In this document: positions 23,201 to 36,321 of the stretch, piece after piece
Layout of the letters: each line of letters opens with the position of its first letter
Position numbering within the stretch: the first letter of the stretch is position 1
Assembly: GCA_009741485.1 (NCBI GenBank)
Contig: CM019214.1
Location: forward strand, 21,970,267-22,034,266
Source of the DNA: Malurus cyaneus samueli
Lineage: Eukaryota; Chordata; Aves; Passeriformes; Maluridae
Direction of reading: 5' to 3'
Length of the DNA: 64,000 nt
Notes under the pieces: model-generated
Seen by the model: only the letters and a program-made list of their open reading frames with translations
What the model was told of the DNA's origin: nothing
Databases searched by the model: none
Program-made: the position numbers and the translations under genes

Positions 23201-25648
23201 AAACATTATCCCACCTAGCAGGATCTGCTTCTTATCAGCTTCGTTGCTTGTCTGACTCAAAGCCCAGCTTGTGTTCAACAGAGTTTGGTTTGGCATGGCC
23301 ATCCTCTGGTATTCACCCTCCCCCTGCACCTGGGCTGTTCCTACACAGATCAGATGTTCCACCACCACATTCTCCTCTCCTCCACCCCCTCAGCTGGGGG
23401 TGCAAACCTCAGCAAAGCACTCTGCTGTTTTTGCCAATGGCCAGTTTGAGTCATTAACTTCTAACATTTCAGTCTTTCATGGGTATGGGTATTGAATATA
23501 ATCTCACTTGATGTTAGCGCTAGTGAAAGTATCTTTGTGTCTAAGGTGTGTTGTTATGGTCTAGCTAGGTGGATTATTAGACGAAAGATTCTACATAGCT
23601 GGCCTGGGACTGACTAACTTGGGAGCAAGTTTACTAAAAAAATGCCTGAGTGTCCTAATGAATGGTAAATTGGACATGAGTGAACAGTGCATCCTCTCAG
23701 GAAGAAGTCTAATGGCACCCTGTGTTAGAAAATTGCTGGTATGTGAAGGAACTGATTTCTTTCCCTAATAAACAGAGAAAATTGCAGAATAAAGTGCCCA
23801 GTTTTGCCCTTCCCACTTCAGGAAAGATATCTATCAAGCAGAGTGAGCTCAGAGGATGGCCAGCAAGGGCTGGACATTGCCTCATGAGGAAAGGCTGAGA
23901 AGCTGGGACAGTTGGGTTTGTGCAGCCTGGAATTTTTTGGCTGACGATCTGGATACTTGAGTCAGCAACCATATGTAGTCAGGTCAGATATCTTGTAGCT
24001 AACAGGATTTATAGAAACCTCTGTCCTTCTGGAGCAGCAGGCAGACACCAGGAAGGATCAGACGCCTGAGACGAATCTAGAAGCTTATGTTTGAGCAGCT
24101 GCTTGCTAAACTGTGACTAATAAGTGGCAATAGGACCCCTAGTGACTAACTGTTGGTACTAAGTGCACATAAAAGCAGCAAGGAGAGACAGGGTCAGTTA
24201 GTAGATCAGCTGACACAGTTACACACCTAAATGTGTACTAACTACACTTTAGTATTTGATGCTCAGTGTTGCCCAAAATGTGTAACTGAGAAATCTATAC
24301 AACTAGAAAAGGAAAGTAAAAGCACTGGGAGTGTATGCAACTTACCATGGCTCAACATAATGTTAATGGCAAATTATTATCAATAAAATAAAAGAATTGA
24401 AAAAGAAGAAGAATCAAGGGCAGGCTTAGCCCAAAGAGCTAAAGTCATGAAATGGAATAGGCAGTTAAAAGAAAGATGGATTGGACTGGGGGTTGGTGTC
24501 ACCAGGGTCAGAGCCAAAATAATTTTCTTAGAAAATCTTGAGACTTCAGCCTGATCACTGGGCCTCTAGCTTATTTAAATACTTTTGTCTATGTAATTAG
24601 ATGTGGTTTGAATTACAGTTTTAGATTAAATCGTAATAGATTAAAGTGTTTTTTTAGGCAAGTTTATTTGAAATTGTGTGGGCAGAAAAGCAGTAGTGAC
24701 TTCTGAGTACATCTTTTAACTGTATAGTTTATATTGTAAACCAAACATTTAGCAGTAGTCTGTGATCTGAATTTTAGTAGAATCTCTCCTGGAATGAAAA
24801 GGAAAGCTTTCATGGTAAAGCTAATGGCACAGCAATTGTGCATGTCTGAAATTTTGTAAGTGTTTGCTATATTTAGTCAAAAGTAGCCTTAATATCTGCA
24901 TGAATCATTCAAAATTAATTTGCAATGACTATCTGTGAACACAGTATATACCACAGGACACAGAAATAAAATGAAAAGGTCACAGAACTTTGCCCAGGCT
25001 CTGCAGGGCACCTTCCAGGTAGGCGCTTAGTACAACAAGAGGGAAAAAATCCTGTCTTTTTTTTGTTCAAAGACATACTCATTATGTTGAAGCCAGTTAA
25101 AAAATTCTTTTTCAGAAAACAACTCCTCATGCATATGTGGTATGTCAGTTTTTGTGCATAAACCGTGCTCACGGTTGTGTGCGGTTACCCCCTATCCACT
25201 CTGAAAAAGAGTTCTATGTTTAAGACATAAAATGTATTTAACATACTAATTTGTCATAAAGAGAATCAGAATTCATCAGCTTTTATTTGCTACTCTTAAG
25301 GGAAGGTGCTTTCCAGAGGTGTGATGCAAAGGGTAATTTCATAAGCTGGAAGTCACTTGCTTCAGGAGGGGCACCACATTTATTCTCTGGCCCACAGACC
25401 ATACTATACCTTTGAGTGATTTACCACTTCCAGCAGAAGCTGACGCTCAATATGAATGTGCAAGAACTTAATCTGTTCAGTGGTGTCTGATTTTACCTTC
25501 CCAGTTTTGCTAAAGGATGATTTTATTCATAGAAATTAGCAGAGATAGAAATGTCTGTGAGGCAGAGGCTTTGGGGAGATTTGTAATGGAAGACATTAAA
25601 ACTGTAGGAAACACTAATGCTAATATCACAAACAGTCGACACATAAGT
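23199..25648 (+). repeat. duplicated segment X, first copy
   Basis: About 2.45 kb matched almost end to end by 32996-35494. Landmarks shared by both copies are GGATCTGCTTCTTATCAGC near the start, GATGTTAGCGC in the first 350 nt, and the palindrome AACCGTGCTCACGGTT near the end. Differences are mainly single-base or short indels, most of them missing bases in this copy, with only a few substitutions. It contains a CR1 fragment (about 23640-23940) and no supported gene. Confidence 0.95.
23640..23940 (+). mobile_element. CR1 relic, plus strand (in X)
   Basis: Motifs in CR1 order: a GCCTGAGTGTCCTAATG...TTGGACATGAGTGAACAGTG block (corresponding to the CR1 leading-to-DNK-L-MS region), then GATGGCCAGCAAGGGCTGGA, CCTCATGAGGAAAGGCTGAGAAG and TTTGTGCAGCCTGG. 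It is truncated at both ends with internal deletions. The second copy is at about 33449-33750. Confidence 0.8.
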
Positions 25649-28055
25649 AAAATGTATATTTTCTTTTCTACTTCATAACTTTTTATTCCTGTGTTTGTAT
25701 GTACAAAGCTTTCACATCACTGAAAAAACTTTTCTTTAATCAAAGTTTTTTTCCTAAAATAGCACCTGTAATATTTACACACAAACAATTCTGTAAACAC
25801 TGGTAATAAGATTCTGAAACAGAGAGATGAAGGATAAAGTATAATTGCTTTTTTAGCTCCGAGATTCTTGGATAAATTTTAACATCTGGCACCATGCTAT
25901 ATCCTGGAAGACCTACAAGTTTTCATGGGGGAGAGCTATTCTGATTCTGGAAGCCCAGGACCCCACTTTGGACATCTGGCTTATTTTAGATAACTTTAAT
26001 TTTGCTAAAATTAAGTACCTTTTTTTTTTTTTTTTTTTTTTCTTATGCTACCTTAAAAATGGTTGTATTCAAAAGTAGATATCTTTTCTTGCTCTAAATA
26101 GAAAAAACATCTTGCCTTGCTGAAACGTTTAATGATTAGGAATTAATTTTTCAGAATGCCTAATAATCTGTCCTCTAAATATACCCTCCTGAGACCTATC
26201 TATCACTTTCAGTAAGTGGTCTATTTTATTGAGTGCTTATTCTTCTAGTACTATTATAGATATATTGGCTAGTTAAGCACACCTTGAAATATAATGCTTA
26301 TTGGCACTTCAAAAGTTGTGTTATTTATCTTTTCATCTTTTTAAGATTCAGCCATCTGTGTCCAAGAGGTCATAAACTATTACATCTTTCCTTCATATCA
26401 AGGATATCATAGTAATATATTATTATATGAAAAGTGTTACCTTGCTACACTTAGGAGATGAATTAATTTGTGTTTGGTTTTATTGTAATTTGCCCAATCT
26501 CACTGTTCTCAGTCATGCTCTGGTAATATAAACCTCTGACTAAACTAAATTCAATCAACTGCAAAAATTAACAAAAAGTTAAAGTGATAGGAATGAGTTT
26601 TCTCTGAGTGGTGCAGAACAAAATGGTCCTTCCTTAGGAGTAAGGTTTATTTTGCAGCAGAACAAAATAACTATTTCAGTACTAATATTTGGCTCCCTAC
26701 CCATGGCAGGAGGCTTATAACTAAATAAGGTTAAGGTCCTTCCAGCCATTCTATGATTTTATGATTTCTGAATAGGAAAAATCTGCTATTTGTAGTAAAT
26801 GTCTTTTGCTTCTATGACTTTCTAAAGTTAATTTCTTGATTTTCTCTCCTCTGTTGCACTCTCCTCTCACACTCCGTTCCCTTACCCTTGTACCAGTAGA
26901 AGTATTCTTTGAGAGCTGCCATGAATGATTGCTTTTTCAAATGTAATACTAATGGAAATATCTCAAGATCACGATATATTCTGCTGAACAAAACAATTTT
27001 GCTACAAAACTAACGTTTTTTTAAACAGCAATGAAAAAGAAAGTAAAACATGATTGGTTCTCTCTTTCACATCATCCTCCTCCCGGCTCAAACACTGCCT
27101 TTCCTGGATAAGAGGATGAAAGGTGAGGGTTGGTGTCATTTAAATATTTTGTTCTTACACTTACTACATGTTTCTCATGATTTAGTGTGGGAAGTGGGTA
27201 GGGACTGTAAGGCTCTTTGGATGGTGCTACAATAGCGAGGAATCTATTTCCCAGCATTTGAATTTATTTAACTCCTTGAATGAGTTATAGGACAAAAAGT
27301 CCAGTGGAAGTGCCTGTACAGTTGGCATCCTACATAGTGAATAAAAAGAATTAAATGCATTACTAGTGGCTAAAAAGACACAGTAGAAGCTACATTAATA
27401 TATCCAGTGATATAATTGGATATTTCTTTCTGAATGTGAGTGAAGCCATGGGAGAGATGAGGACATAGATACTATGTAGATTTTTAATAATAACATAGAT
27501 GATAAAAATGATGGTGAAGGCTACAGAATTACTTCAGATGTGTAGCACTGAAGTTTTAAAAAGATTATTTCAAAATAATTGTGATAACATTAGCATTTAA
27601 TGATATTTGTTATCTATTACAAAGAAAGCAGCATTAACCAGATCTCAAAAGTATTCCTTTCAATTACACAGTAAGATCATTCAATGTGTTAGTTCACAGG
27701 GCATGAGAAACAATTTTTTTTCTGATGGAGAAAATAATTTATAATCCTGGGCAACTGCAGTGTTATTCACAACTAACTAAAGGCAATTGAGAGAACCGGT
27801 AAGTTTTACCCATTTGATCAGGTCCTCGGTGAAGATTCGACTCTGCATAATGTTATTTGCAGTTCTTAGTGAAAACAGATTACAGTGAATAACATAATTT
27901 TCTGCTGGTGTATTTTGAGATAACATGGGTTTATAGGACATAATGTTTGAGCTGTTTTCTAGTTAAATAGAAACTAAATCTTTTATGTTTTCTGTTTAGC
28001 CATTAAATTTCTGCCTTTAAAATTAACTAACAAGGTGTTAATATTTCTAAATAAA
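25649..28055 (+). repeat. duplicated segment Y, first copy
   Basis: About 2.41 kb present three times (30554-32993 and 35495-38036 are the others). This copy is the shortest, mostly through single-base deletions (for example CTCCGAGATT where both other copies have CTCCAGAGATT). It includes a T-run at about 26021-26041 and a CR1 3' tail at 26691-26768. No gene is supported. Confidence 0.95.
26691..26768 (+). mobile_element. CR1 3'-terminal stub, plus strand (in Y)
   Basis: About 78 nt of CR1 3' end: CCATGGCAGGAGGCTTATAAC, then AAGGTCCTTCCAGCCATTCTATGATT-like sequence ending in ATTTTATGATT octamers. It is severely 5'-truncated. The copies in Y' and Y'' are at 31606-31682 and 36641-36720. Confidence 0.85.
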
Positions 28056-28854
28056 TAATATTACAAATTTGATCACCTGAACACTGTGATTATAGAATCA
28101 AATTAATTTCTGAGCACTTACATATTAAACTTTCTATAATGCTTGAAAGAATAATTCAATTTAGTCCTCAACTGGACCTAAAAACAAGCAAACAAACAAA
28201 TCTGCCCCCTTTCAGCATACCAAATCTCATCAGGCAGCTATATCCTCGAAAGATATTTCAAATATGAATTTTTCAATCTCTTACAAAAGTATGATTTTTT
28301 TTTGTTTGTTAACATGCCTTATAGAATTGCCTATCATTTGCAGTAGTGTGTGTGTCAAAAAATATCCATTAAAAATGGACTCGCTAGTGATACTGCAGTT
28401 ATTGAAAATGTGCTGCTGGAAGTTTAGTTCCTTTCATTTGTATTTAGGCCTTGAGGCAGGCAAACATATTTATGTATAATATTTTTTAATTCTGTTTAAC
28501 CACTAGAATTCAGTTATTTTGAATGAAATAATAAATATTGACAATCTGTTTTATTTCCTTAGATCAGGTGATTTCCTTTTTGAAGATTGTCACCTACATG
28601 TACATAGGAGACCAGAGTGTGGTCTCAATAAAACTGAATTCTTACACTTGGCATTTAGGTAAAAAGTACCCAGAAATTAATTGAAAAAAACCTTCATCTA
28701 TTTCCTATGGGGTTCTTGAAACAAGGAAGTGACACAAAATGATTGAAACAGAACTGTGTAATGATTAAGACAAAATTATTTCCTCTGACTACATTCAGAT
28801 TTGATATCAAAAGATGTTTATCAGAAATTCATCAGAATATCTTTCATTAATTTT

Positions 28855-29110
28855 CATAGAAGCAGAGGATATTGGTTGGAAAGGACTGTAAACTCATTTA
28901 GTCCACCCCCTTGCAATGAGTAGTAACAATTTCCATTAGACTGGGTTGTCCAACCCATCCAGCCTGGTTTTGGACATTTCCAGAGATGGGGCATCTGCAA
29001 TCTTTGGTAACCTGTTCCAGTTCCTAAATTCATGATGAAGGATTTCTTCCTAATATTTAACAGAAACCTACCCCTCTTTTGATGCAGCTGGTAATATTTT
29101 ATCAATACAA
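28855..29110 (-). mobile_element. CR1 3' fragment, minus strand (in Z)
   Basis: Reverse-complement CR1 motifs: ATTGGTTGGAAAGGACTG, CCAGCCTGGTTTTGGACATT, AGAGATGGGGCATCTGC, AACCTGTTCCAGTTCC and GATTTCTTCCTAATATTTAAC. The homologous copy is 38851-39110. Weaker CR1-like sequence may continue to about 29440. Confidence 0.85.
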
Positions 29111-30053
29111 TCTTAGAGCAATTAAATTAATTGTCCCACAGTCCTGTATATAGGCTTATCTGAAAATTTACTTCATGATTGTAAATGTTTTTTCTTATTC
29201 TGTCTGGAATTATATTCATAATCCATATCTAGCTGTTTCTTTTCACCAGCATTATCTTCCAATTTAATTAGTTCTTTTTCACTTCTTCCAAAGCCCCAAA
29301 TTATAGCTTAAACAAAAATAATGACTCCTTATATAAATGAGTCAAGTCCTTTAACCTCTCTTCATAAGCTTGGTTTTTCATTACTGTAATTATTTTGACA
29401 TTTCACTGAACCTGTTTCCATTTAAGATCATTAATGTAGGTAACAAGATTGTAAATTACATTCTATATGAGGTCTTCACTTTATTTTTAGAGTGTTATGA
29501 ATATAGAATGTTTTGGTTCCTTTTTTCCAATCTGTGCTTTCTGTTGCTTCCTGGAAGTGTGAGGCTTTTTCAAATGATTTGTTATACTTGTAGGTCAAAA
29601 CCATGTTATAGGATTTGAGATAGGAAAATAAGTGGTGCTCCTAATTGAGAAAGGAGACCAAGGTTACCTAAAGGAAACACTTAATGACATCAGAATAAAT
29701 TGTTTAGGACACTGTCAAAAGAGGAATGTAAAGAACAGTTTTGACAAGTATCTGTCAAGAAAGCTTTATTTTTAATTCATAGCCTCTATGTGTGAGAAGA
29801 GGCCACAGGACCTTTTAAACCCTTTAATTGTTATGGGTCCATAAAAAATATATTTCTACACCACTGTAATGGTAGTTTATGAACCATGTGGTTTATTACT
29901 TACAGCAGCAAAGAGTATTCTTAATTTTAAATTGAATTCTATTTTAAAATTATTTTTAAATCCTTGAATTCAAGGTAAAAAATATTTAAATTTATTCTGA
30001 AATATACACAGTGAGACATGCCCATAATTATAATTCTCAGTTATCATAGAATA

Positions 30054-30553
30054 TAACATCATAGAAAATCCTGAGTTGGAAGAACTACAATGATCATGTT
30101 CATTGTAACCTGGCTCTGTATAGGTAGCCCCAAAAGCCACAACAAATGCCTGAGCACATTGTCCAAGCACTTCCGAACTCTCTCAGGCCGGTGTTGTGAC
30201 CACTTTCCCGGGGAAGCTGATCCAATGCCCAACGACCCTTTGAGTGACAACTTTTTTAATATCTCTCCTGAAACCTCATGTAATTTCCCCAGATCCTGTC
30301 ATTTGTCACCAGGGAGATCAGTGCCTGTCCTCCTGCTCAGCCTCCCGAGGAAGCTGTAACACAAATGAGGTCCCTCAGACTCTTCAGGTTAGACAAGCCA
30401 GGGACCTCAGTCACCCCTCATATGCCTTATCCTTATCGCAGAACCATGAGTGATCCAATTTAGACAGTCTGGAGGCAGCAATATTTGTGCTCTGATGTGA
30501 TCTCCTTGGGATGCTTTTCCAGCCAACTGACCCTGGAGCTTTAGGCTTTTTGC
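30054..30553 (-). mobile_element. CR1 3' fragment, minus strand (in Z), cut at duplication junction
   Basis: Motifs in order are CATAGAAAATCCTGAGTTGGAAG, GCCTGAGCACATTGTCCAAGC, ACCAGGGAGATCAGTGCCTGTC and CTCCTTGGGATGCTTTTCC. These match the minus strand of a CR1 subfamily different from the one at 28855. The element is severed at 30553, where Z joins Y'. In the other copy (40065 onward) it continues beyond this point, which shows that the 30553/30554 boundary is a rearrangement or assembly junction. Confidence 0.85.
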
Positions 30554-32993
30554 AAAATGTTAATTTTCTTTTCTACTTCATACACTATTTATTCCTGTGT
30601 TTGTATGTATCAAAGCTTTCACATCACTGAAAAAACTTTTCTTTAATCAAAGTTTTTTTCCTAAAATAGCACCTGTAATATTTACAACACAAACGATTCT
30701 GTAAACACTGGTAATAAGATTCTGAAACAGCAGAGATGAAGGATAAAGTATAATTGCTTTTTTTAGCTCCAGAGATTCTTGGATAAATTTTAACATCTGG
30801 CACCATGCTATATCCTGGAAGACCTACAAGTTTTCATGGGGGAGAGCTATTCTGATTCTGGAAGCCCAGGACCCACTTTTGACATCTGGCTTATTTTAGA
30901 TAACTTTAATTTTTGCTAAAATTAAGTACCTTTTTTTTGTTTATTATTTTTTTTTTCTATGCTACTTAAAAATGGTTGTATCAAAAGTAGATATTCTTTT
31001 CTTGCTCTAAATAGAAAATACACATCTTGCCTTGCTAGAACGTTTAATGATTAGGAATTAATTTTTCAGAATGCCTAATAATCTGTCCTCTAAATATACC
31101 CTCCTGAGACCTATCTATCACTTTCACGTAAGTGGTCTATTTTATTGAGTGCTTATTCTTCTAGTAACTGTTATAGATATATTGGCTAGTTAAGCACACC
31201 TTGAAATATAATGCTTATTGGCACTTCAAAAGTTGTGTTATTTATCTTTTCATCTTTTTAAGATTCAGCCATCTGTGTCCAAGAGGTCATAAATATTACA
31301 TCTTTCCTTCATATCAAAGGATATCATAGTAATATTATATATTGAAAAGTGTTACCTTGCTACACTTAGGAGATGAATTAATTTCTGTTTGGTTTTATTG
31401 AATTTGCCCACAATCTCACTGTTCTCAGTCATGCTCTGGTAATATAAACCTCTGACTAAACTAAATTCAATCAACTGCAAAAATTAACAAAAAGTTAAAG
31501 TGATAGGAATGAGTTTTCTCTGAGTGGTGCAGAACAAATGGTCCTTCCTTAGGAGTAAGGTTTATTTTGCAGCAGAACAAAATAACTATTTCAGTACTAA
31601 TATTTGGCATCCCTACCCATGGCAGGAGGCTTATAACTAAATAAGGTTTAAGGTCCCTTCCAGCCATTCTATGATTTTATGTTCTGAATAGGAAAAATCT
31701 GCTATTTGTAGTAAATGTCTTTTGGCTTCTATGACTTTCTAAAGTTAATTTCTTGATTTTCTCTCCTCTGTTGCACTCTCCTCTCACACTCCGTTCCCTT
31801 AACCCTTGTACCAGTAGAAGTATTCTTTGAGAGCTGCCATGAATGAATGCTTTGTCAAATGTAATACTAATGGAAATATCTCAAGATCACGGATATATTC
31901 TGCTGAACAAAACAATTTTGCTACAAAACTAACGTTTTTTTAAACAGCAATGAAAAAGAAGTAAAACATGACTGGTTCCTCTTTTTCACATGCATCCTCC
32001 TCCCCCAGGCTCAAACACTGCCTTTCCTGGATGAAAGAGGATGAAAGGTGAGGGTTGGTGTCATTTAAATATTTTGTTCGTTACACTTACTACATGTTTC
32101 TCATGATTTCAGTGTGGGAAGTGGGTAGGGACTGTAAGGCTCTTTGGATAGTGCTACAATAGCGAGGAATCTATTTCCTCAGCATTTGAATTTATTTAAC
32201 TCCTTGAAATGAGTTATAGGACAAAAAGTCCAGTGGAAGTGCCTGTACACGTTGGCATCCTACATAGTGAATAAAAAAGAATTAAATGCATTACTAGTGG
32301 CTAAAAAGACACAGTAGAGAGCTACATTAATATATCCAGTGATATAATTGGATATTTCTTTCTGAATGTGAGTGAATGCCATGGGAGAGATGAGGACATA
32401 GATATCTATGTAGATTTTTAATAATAACATAGATGATAAAAATGATGGTGAAGGCTACAGAATTACTTCAGATGTGTAGCACTGAAGTTTTAAAAGATTA
32501 TTTCAAATAATTGTGATAACATTAGCATTTAATGATATTTGTTATCTATTACAAAGAAAGCAGCATTAACACCAGATCTCAAAAGTATTCCTTTCAATTA
32601 CACAGTAAGATCATTCAATGTGTTAGTTCACAGGGCATGAGAAACAATTTTTTTCTGATGGAGAAAATAATTTATAATCCTGGGCAACTGCAGTGTTATT
32701 CACAACTAACTAAAGGCAATTGAGAGAACCGGTAAGTTCTACCCATTTGATCAGGTCCTCAGTGAAGATTCGACTCTGCATAATGTTATTTGCAGTTCTT
32801 AGTGAAAACAGATTACAGTGATAAAACATCATTTTCTGCTGGTGTATTTTGAGATAACATGGGTTATACGGGACATAATGTTTGAGCTGTTTTCTAGTTA
32901 AATAGCAAAACTAAATCTTTTATGTTTTCTGTTTAGCCATTAAAATTTCTGCCTTTAAAATTAACTAACAAGGTGTTAATATTTCTAAATAAA
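30554..32993 (+). repeat. duplicated segment Y', second copy
   Basis: Begins AAAATGTTAATTTTC immediately after truncated Z and ends at CTAAATAAA, where X' begins. It has a few substitutions private to this copy (GACTGGTTCC against GATTGGTTCC; GGATAGTGC against GGATGGTGC) besides indels, so it may derive from a second haplotype or a genuine paralogue, not simply noisy reads of Y. Confidence 0.95.
31606..31682 (+). mobile_element. CR1 3'-terminal stub, plus strand (in Y')
   Basis: Second copy of the CR1 3' stub of segment Y. It reads GGCATCCCTACCCATGGCAG and keeps AAGGTCCCTTCCAGCC intact, closer to the CR1 consensus than the first copy. Confidence 0.85.
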
Positions 32994-32995
32994 AA

Positions 32996-35494
32996 GAAAA
33001 CATTATCCCACCTAGCAGGATCTGCTTCTTATCAGCTTCGTTGCTTGTCTGACTCAAAGCCCAGCTTGTGTTCAACAGAGTTTGGTTTGGCATGGCCATC
33101 CTCTGGTATTCACCCCTCCCCCCTGCACCTGGGCTGTTCCTACACAGATCAGATGTTCCACCACCACATTCTCCTCTCCTCCACCCCCTCAGCTGGGGGG
33201 TGCAAACCTCAGCAAAGCACTCTGCTGTTTTTGCCAATGGCCAAATGTTTGAGTCATTAACTCTTAACATTTCAGTCTTTCATGGGTAGTGGGTATTGAA
33301 TATAATCTACCTTGATGTTAGCGCTTAGTGAAAGTATCTTTGTGTCTAAGGTGTGTTGTTATGGTCTAGCTAGGTGGATTATTAGAGCAAAGATTCTACA
33401 GTAGCTGGCCTGGGACTGACTAACTTGGGAGCAAGTTTACTAAAAAAAATGCCTGAGTGTCCTAATGAATGGTAAATTGGACATGAGTGAACAGTGCATC
33501 CTCTCAGGAATGAAGTCTAATGGCACCCTGTGTTAGAAACATTGCTGGTATGTGAAGGAACTGATTTCTTTCCTCTAATAAACAGAGAAAATCTGCAGAA
33601 TAAAGTGCCCAGTTTTGCCCTTCCCACTTCAGGAAAGATATCTATCAAGCAGAGTGAGCTCAGAGGATGGCCAGCAAGGGCTGGAGCACTTGCCTCATGA
33701 GGAAAGGCTGAGAAGCTGGGACAGTTGGGTTTGTGCAGCCTGGAATTTTTTTGGCTGACAGGATCTGGATTACTTGAGTCAGAACGCCATATGTAGTCAG
33801 GTCAGATATCTGTGTAGCTAACAGGATTTATAGAAACCTCTGTCCTTCTGGAGCAGCAGGCAGACACCAGGAAGGATCAGACGCCTGAGACGAATCTAGA
33901 AGCTTATGTTTGAGCAGCTGCTTGCTAAAACTGTGACTAATAAGTGGCAATAGGACCCCTAGTGACTAACTGTTGGTACTAAGTGCACATAAAAGCAGCA
34001 AGGATGAGACAGGGTCAGTTAGTAGATCAGCTGACACAGTTACACACCTAAATGGTACTTACTACACTTTAGTATTTGATGCTCAGTGTTGCCCAAAATG
34101 TGTAACTGGAGAAATCCATCCACAACTAGAAAAGGAAAGTAAAAACACTGGGAGTGTATGCAACTTACCGATGGCTCAACATAATGTTAATGGCAAATTA
34201 TTATCAATAAAATAAAAGAATTGAAAAAGAAGAAGAAGAATCAAGGGCAGGCTTAGCCCAAAGAGCTAAAGTCATGAAATGGAAATAAGGCAGTTAAAGA
34301 AAAGATGGATTGGACTGGGGGTTGGTGTCACCAGGGTCAGAGCCAAAATAATTTTCTTAGAAAATCTTGAGACTTCAGCCTGATCACTGGGCCTCTAGCT
34401 TATTTAAATACTTTTGTCTATGTAATTAGATGTGGTTTGAATTACAGTTTTAGATTAAATCGTAATAGATTAAAGTGTTTTTTTAGGCAAGTTTATTTGA
34501 AATTGTGTGGGCAGAAAAGCAGTAGTGACTTCTGAGTACATCTTTTAACCTGATAGTTTATATTGTAAACCAAACATTTAGCAGTAGTCTGTGAATCTGA
34601 ATTTTAGTAGAATCTCTCCTGGAATGAACCAAGGAAAGCTTTCATGGTAAAGCTAATGGCACAGCAATTGTGCATGTCTGAAATTTTGTAAGTGTTTGCT
34701 ATATCTTAGTCAAAAGTAGCCTTAATATCTGCATGAATCATTCAAAAATTAATTTGCACATGACTATCTGTGAAACAGTATATACCACAGGACACAGAAA
34801 TAAAATGAAAAGGTCACAGAACTTTGCCCAGGCTCTGCAGGGCACCTTCCAGGTAGGCGCTTAGTACAACAAGAGGGGAAAAAAGTCCTGTCTTTTTTTT
34901 GTTCAAAGACATACTCATTATGTTGAAGCCAGTTAAAAAATTCTTTTTCAGAAAACAACTCCTCATGCATATGTGGTATGGTCAGTTTTTGTGCATAAAC
35001 CGTGCTCACGGTTGTGTGCGGTTACCCCCTATCCACTCTGAAAAAGAGTTCTATGTTTAAGACATAAAATGTATTTCTAACATACTAATTTGTCATAAAG
35101 AGAATCAGAATTCATCAGCTTTTATTTTGCTACTCTTAAGGGAAGGTGCTTTCCAGAGGTGTGATGCAAATGGGTAATTTCATAAGCTGGAAGTCACGTT
35201 GCTTCAGGAGGGGCACCACATTTACTCTCTGGCCCACAGACCATACTATACCTTTGAGTGATTTACCACTTCCAGCAGAAGCTGAGCTCAATATGAATGT
35301 GCAAGAACTTAATCTGTTCAGTGGTGTCTGATTTTACCTTCCCAGTTTTGCTAAAGGATGATTTTATTCATAGAAATTAGCTAGAGATAGAAATGTCTGT
35401 GAGGCAGAGGCTTTGGGGAGATTTGTAATGGAAGAACATTAAAACTGTAGGAAACACTAATGCTAATATCAACAAACAAGTCAGACACATAAGT
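32996..35494 (+). repeat. duplicated segment X', second copy
   Basis: About 2.5 kb aligned with 23199-25648 and about 49 nt longer. It usually retains bases missing from the first copy (CACCCCTCCCCCCTGC against CACCCTCCCCCTGC; CAGTAGCTGG against CATAGCTGG). Its left neighbour is the end of Y', not the poly(A) run. Confidence 0.95.
33449..33750 (+). mobile_element. CR1 relic, plus strand (in X')
   Basis: Second copy of the CR1 relic at 23640-23940, with the same truncation points. It therefore duplicated with its surroundings and is not an independent insertion. Confidence 0.8.
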
Positions 35495-36321
35495 AAAATG
35501 TTAATTTTCTTTTCTACTTCATATACTTTTTATTCCTGTGTTTGTATGTATCAAAGCTTTCACATCACTGAAAAAAACTTTTCTTTAATCAAAGTTTTTT
35601 TCCTAAAATAGCACCTGTAATATTTACAGCACAAACAATTCTGTAAACACTGGTAATAAGATTCTGAAACAGCAGAGATGAAGGATAAAGTATAATTGCT
35701 TTTTTTAGCTCCAGAGATTCTTGGATAAATTTTAACATCTGGCACCATGCTATATCCTGGAAGACCTACCAGTTTTCATGGGGGAGAGCTATTCTGATTC
35801 TGGAAGTCCAGGACCCCACTTTGGACATCTGGCTTATTTTAGATAACTTTAATTTTTGCTAAAATTAAGTACCTTTTTTTTGTTTATTATTTTTTTTTTC
35901 TTCTTATGCTACCTTAAAAATGGTTGTATTCAAAAGTAGATATTCTTTTCTTGCTCTAAATAGAAAATACACATCTTGCCTTGCTAGAACGTTTAATGAT
36001 TAGGAATTAATTTTTCAGAATGCCTAATAATCTGTCCTCTAAATATACCCTCCTGAGACCTATCTATCACTTTCACGTAAGTGGTCTATTTTATTGAGTG
36101 CTTATTCTTCTAGTAACTGTTATAGATATATTGGCTAGTTAAGCACACCTTGAAATATAATGCTTATTGGCACTTCAAAAGTTGTGTTATTTATCTTTTC
36201 ATCTTTTTAAGATTCAGCCATCTGTGTCCAAGAGGTCATAAACTATTACATCTTTCCTTCATATCAAAGGATATCATAGTAATATATTATTATATGAAAA
36301 GTGTTACCTTGCTACACTTAG

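Larger units (their letters stand above)
28056..30553 (+). repeat. duplicated segment Z, first copy
   Basis: About 2.5 kb matched by 38037-40591. This copy is about 57 nt shorter than the second and shows numerous small deletions (for example CAACCCATCCAGCC against CAAAACCCCATCCAGCC). It ends abruptly inside a CR1 element at GGCTTTTTGC (30553), where the sequence jumps back to the beginning of Y. It contains two CR1 fragments. Confidence 0.95.

Noticed and set aside
32965..33270. 101-codon minus frame and overlapping plus frames in X'
   Set aside because: The matching frames in X are broken by indels and shifted. No recognised protein, and the locus is in a suspect duplicated block.
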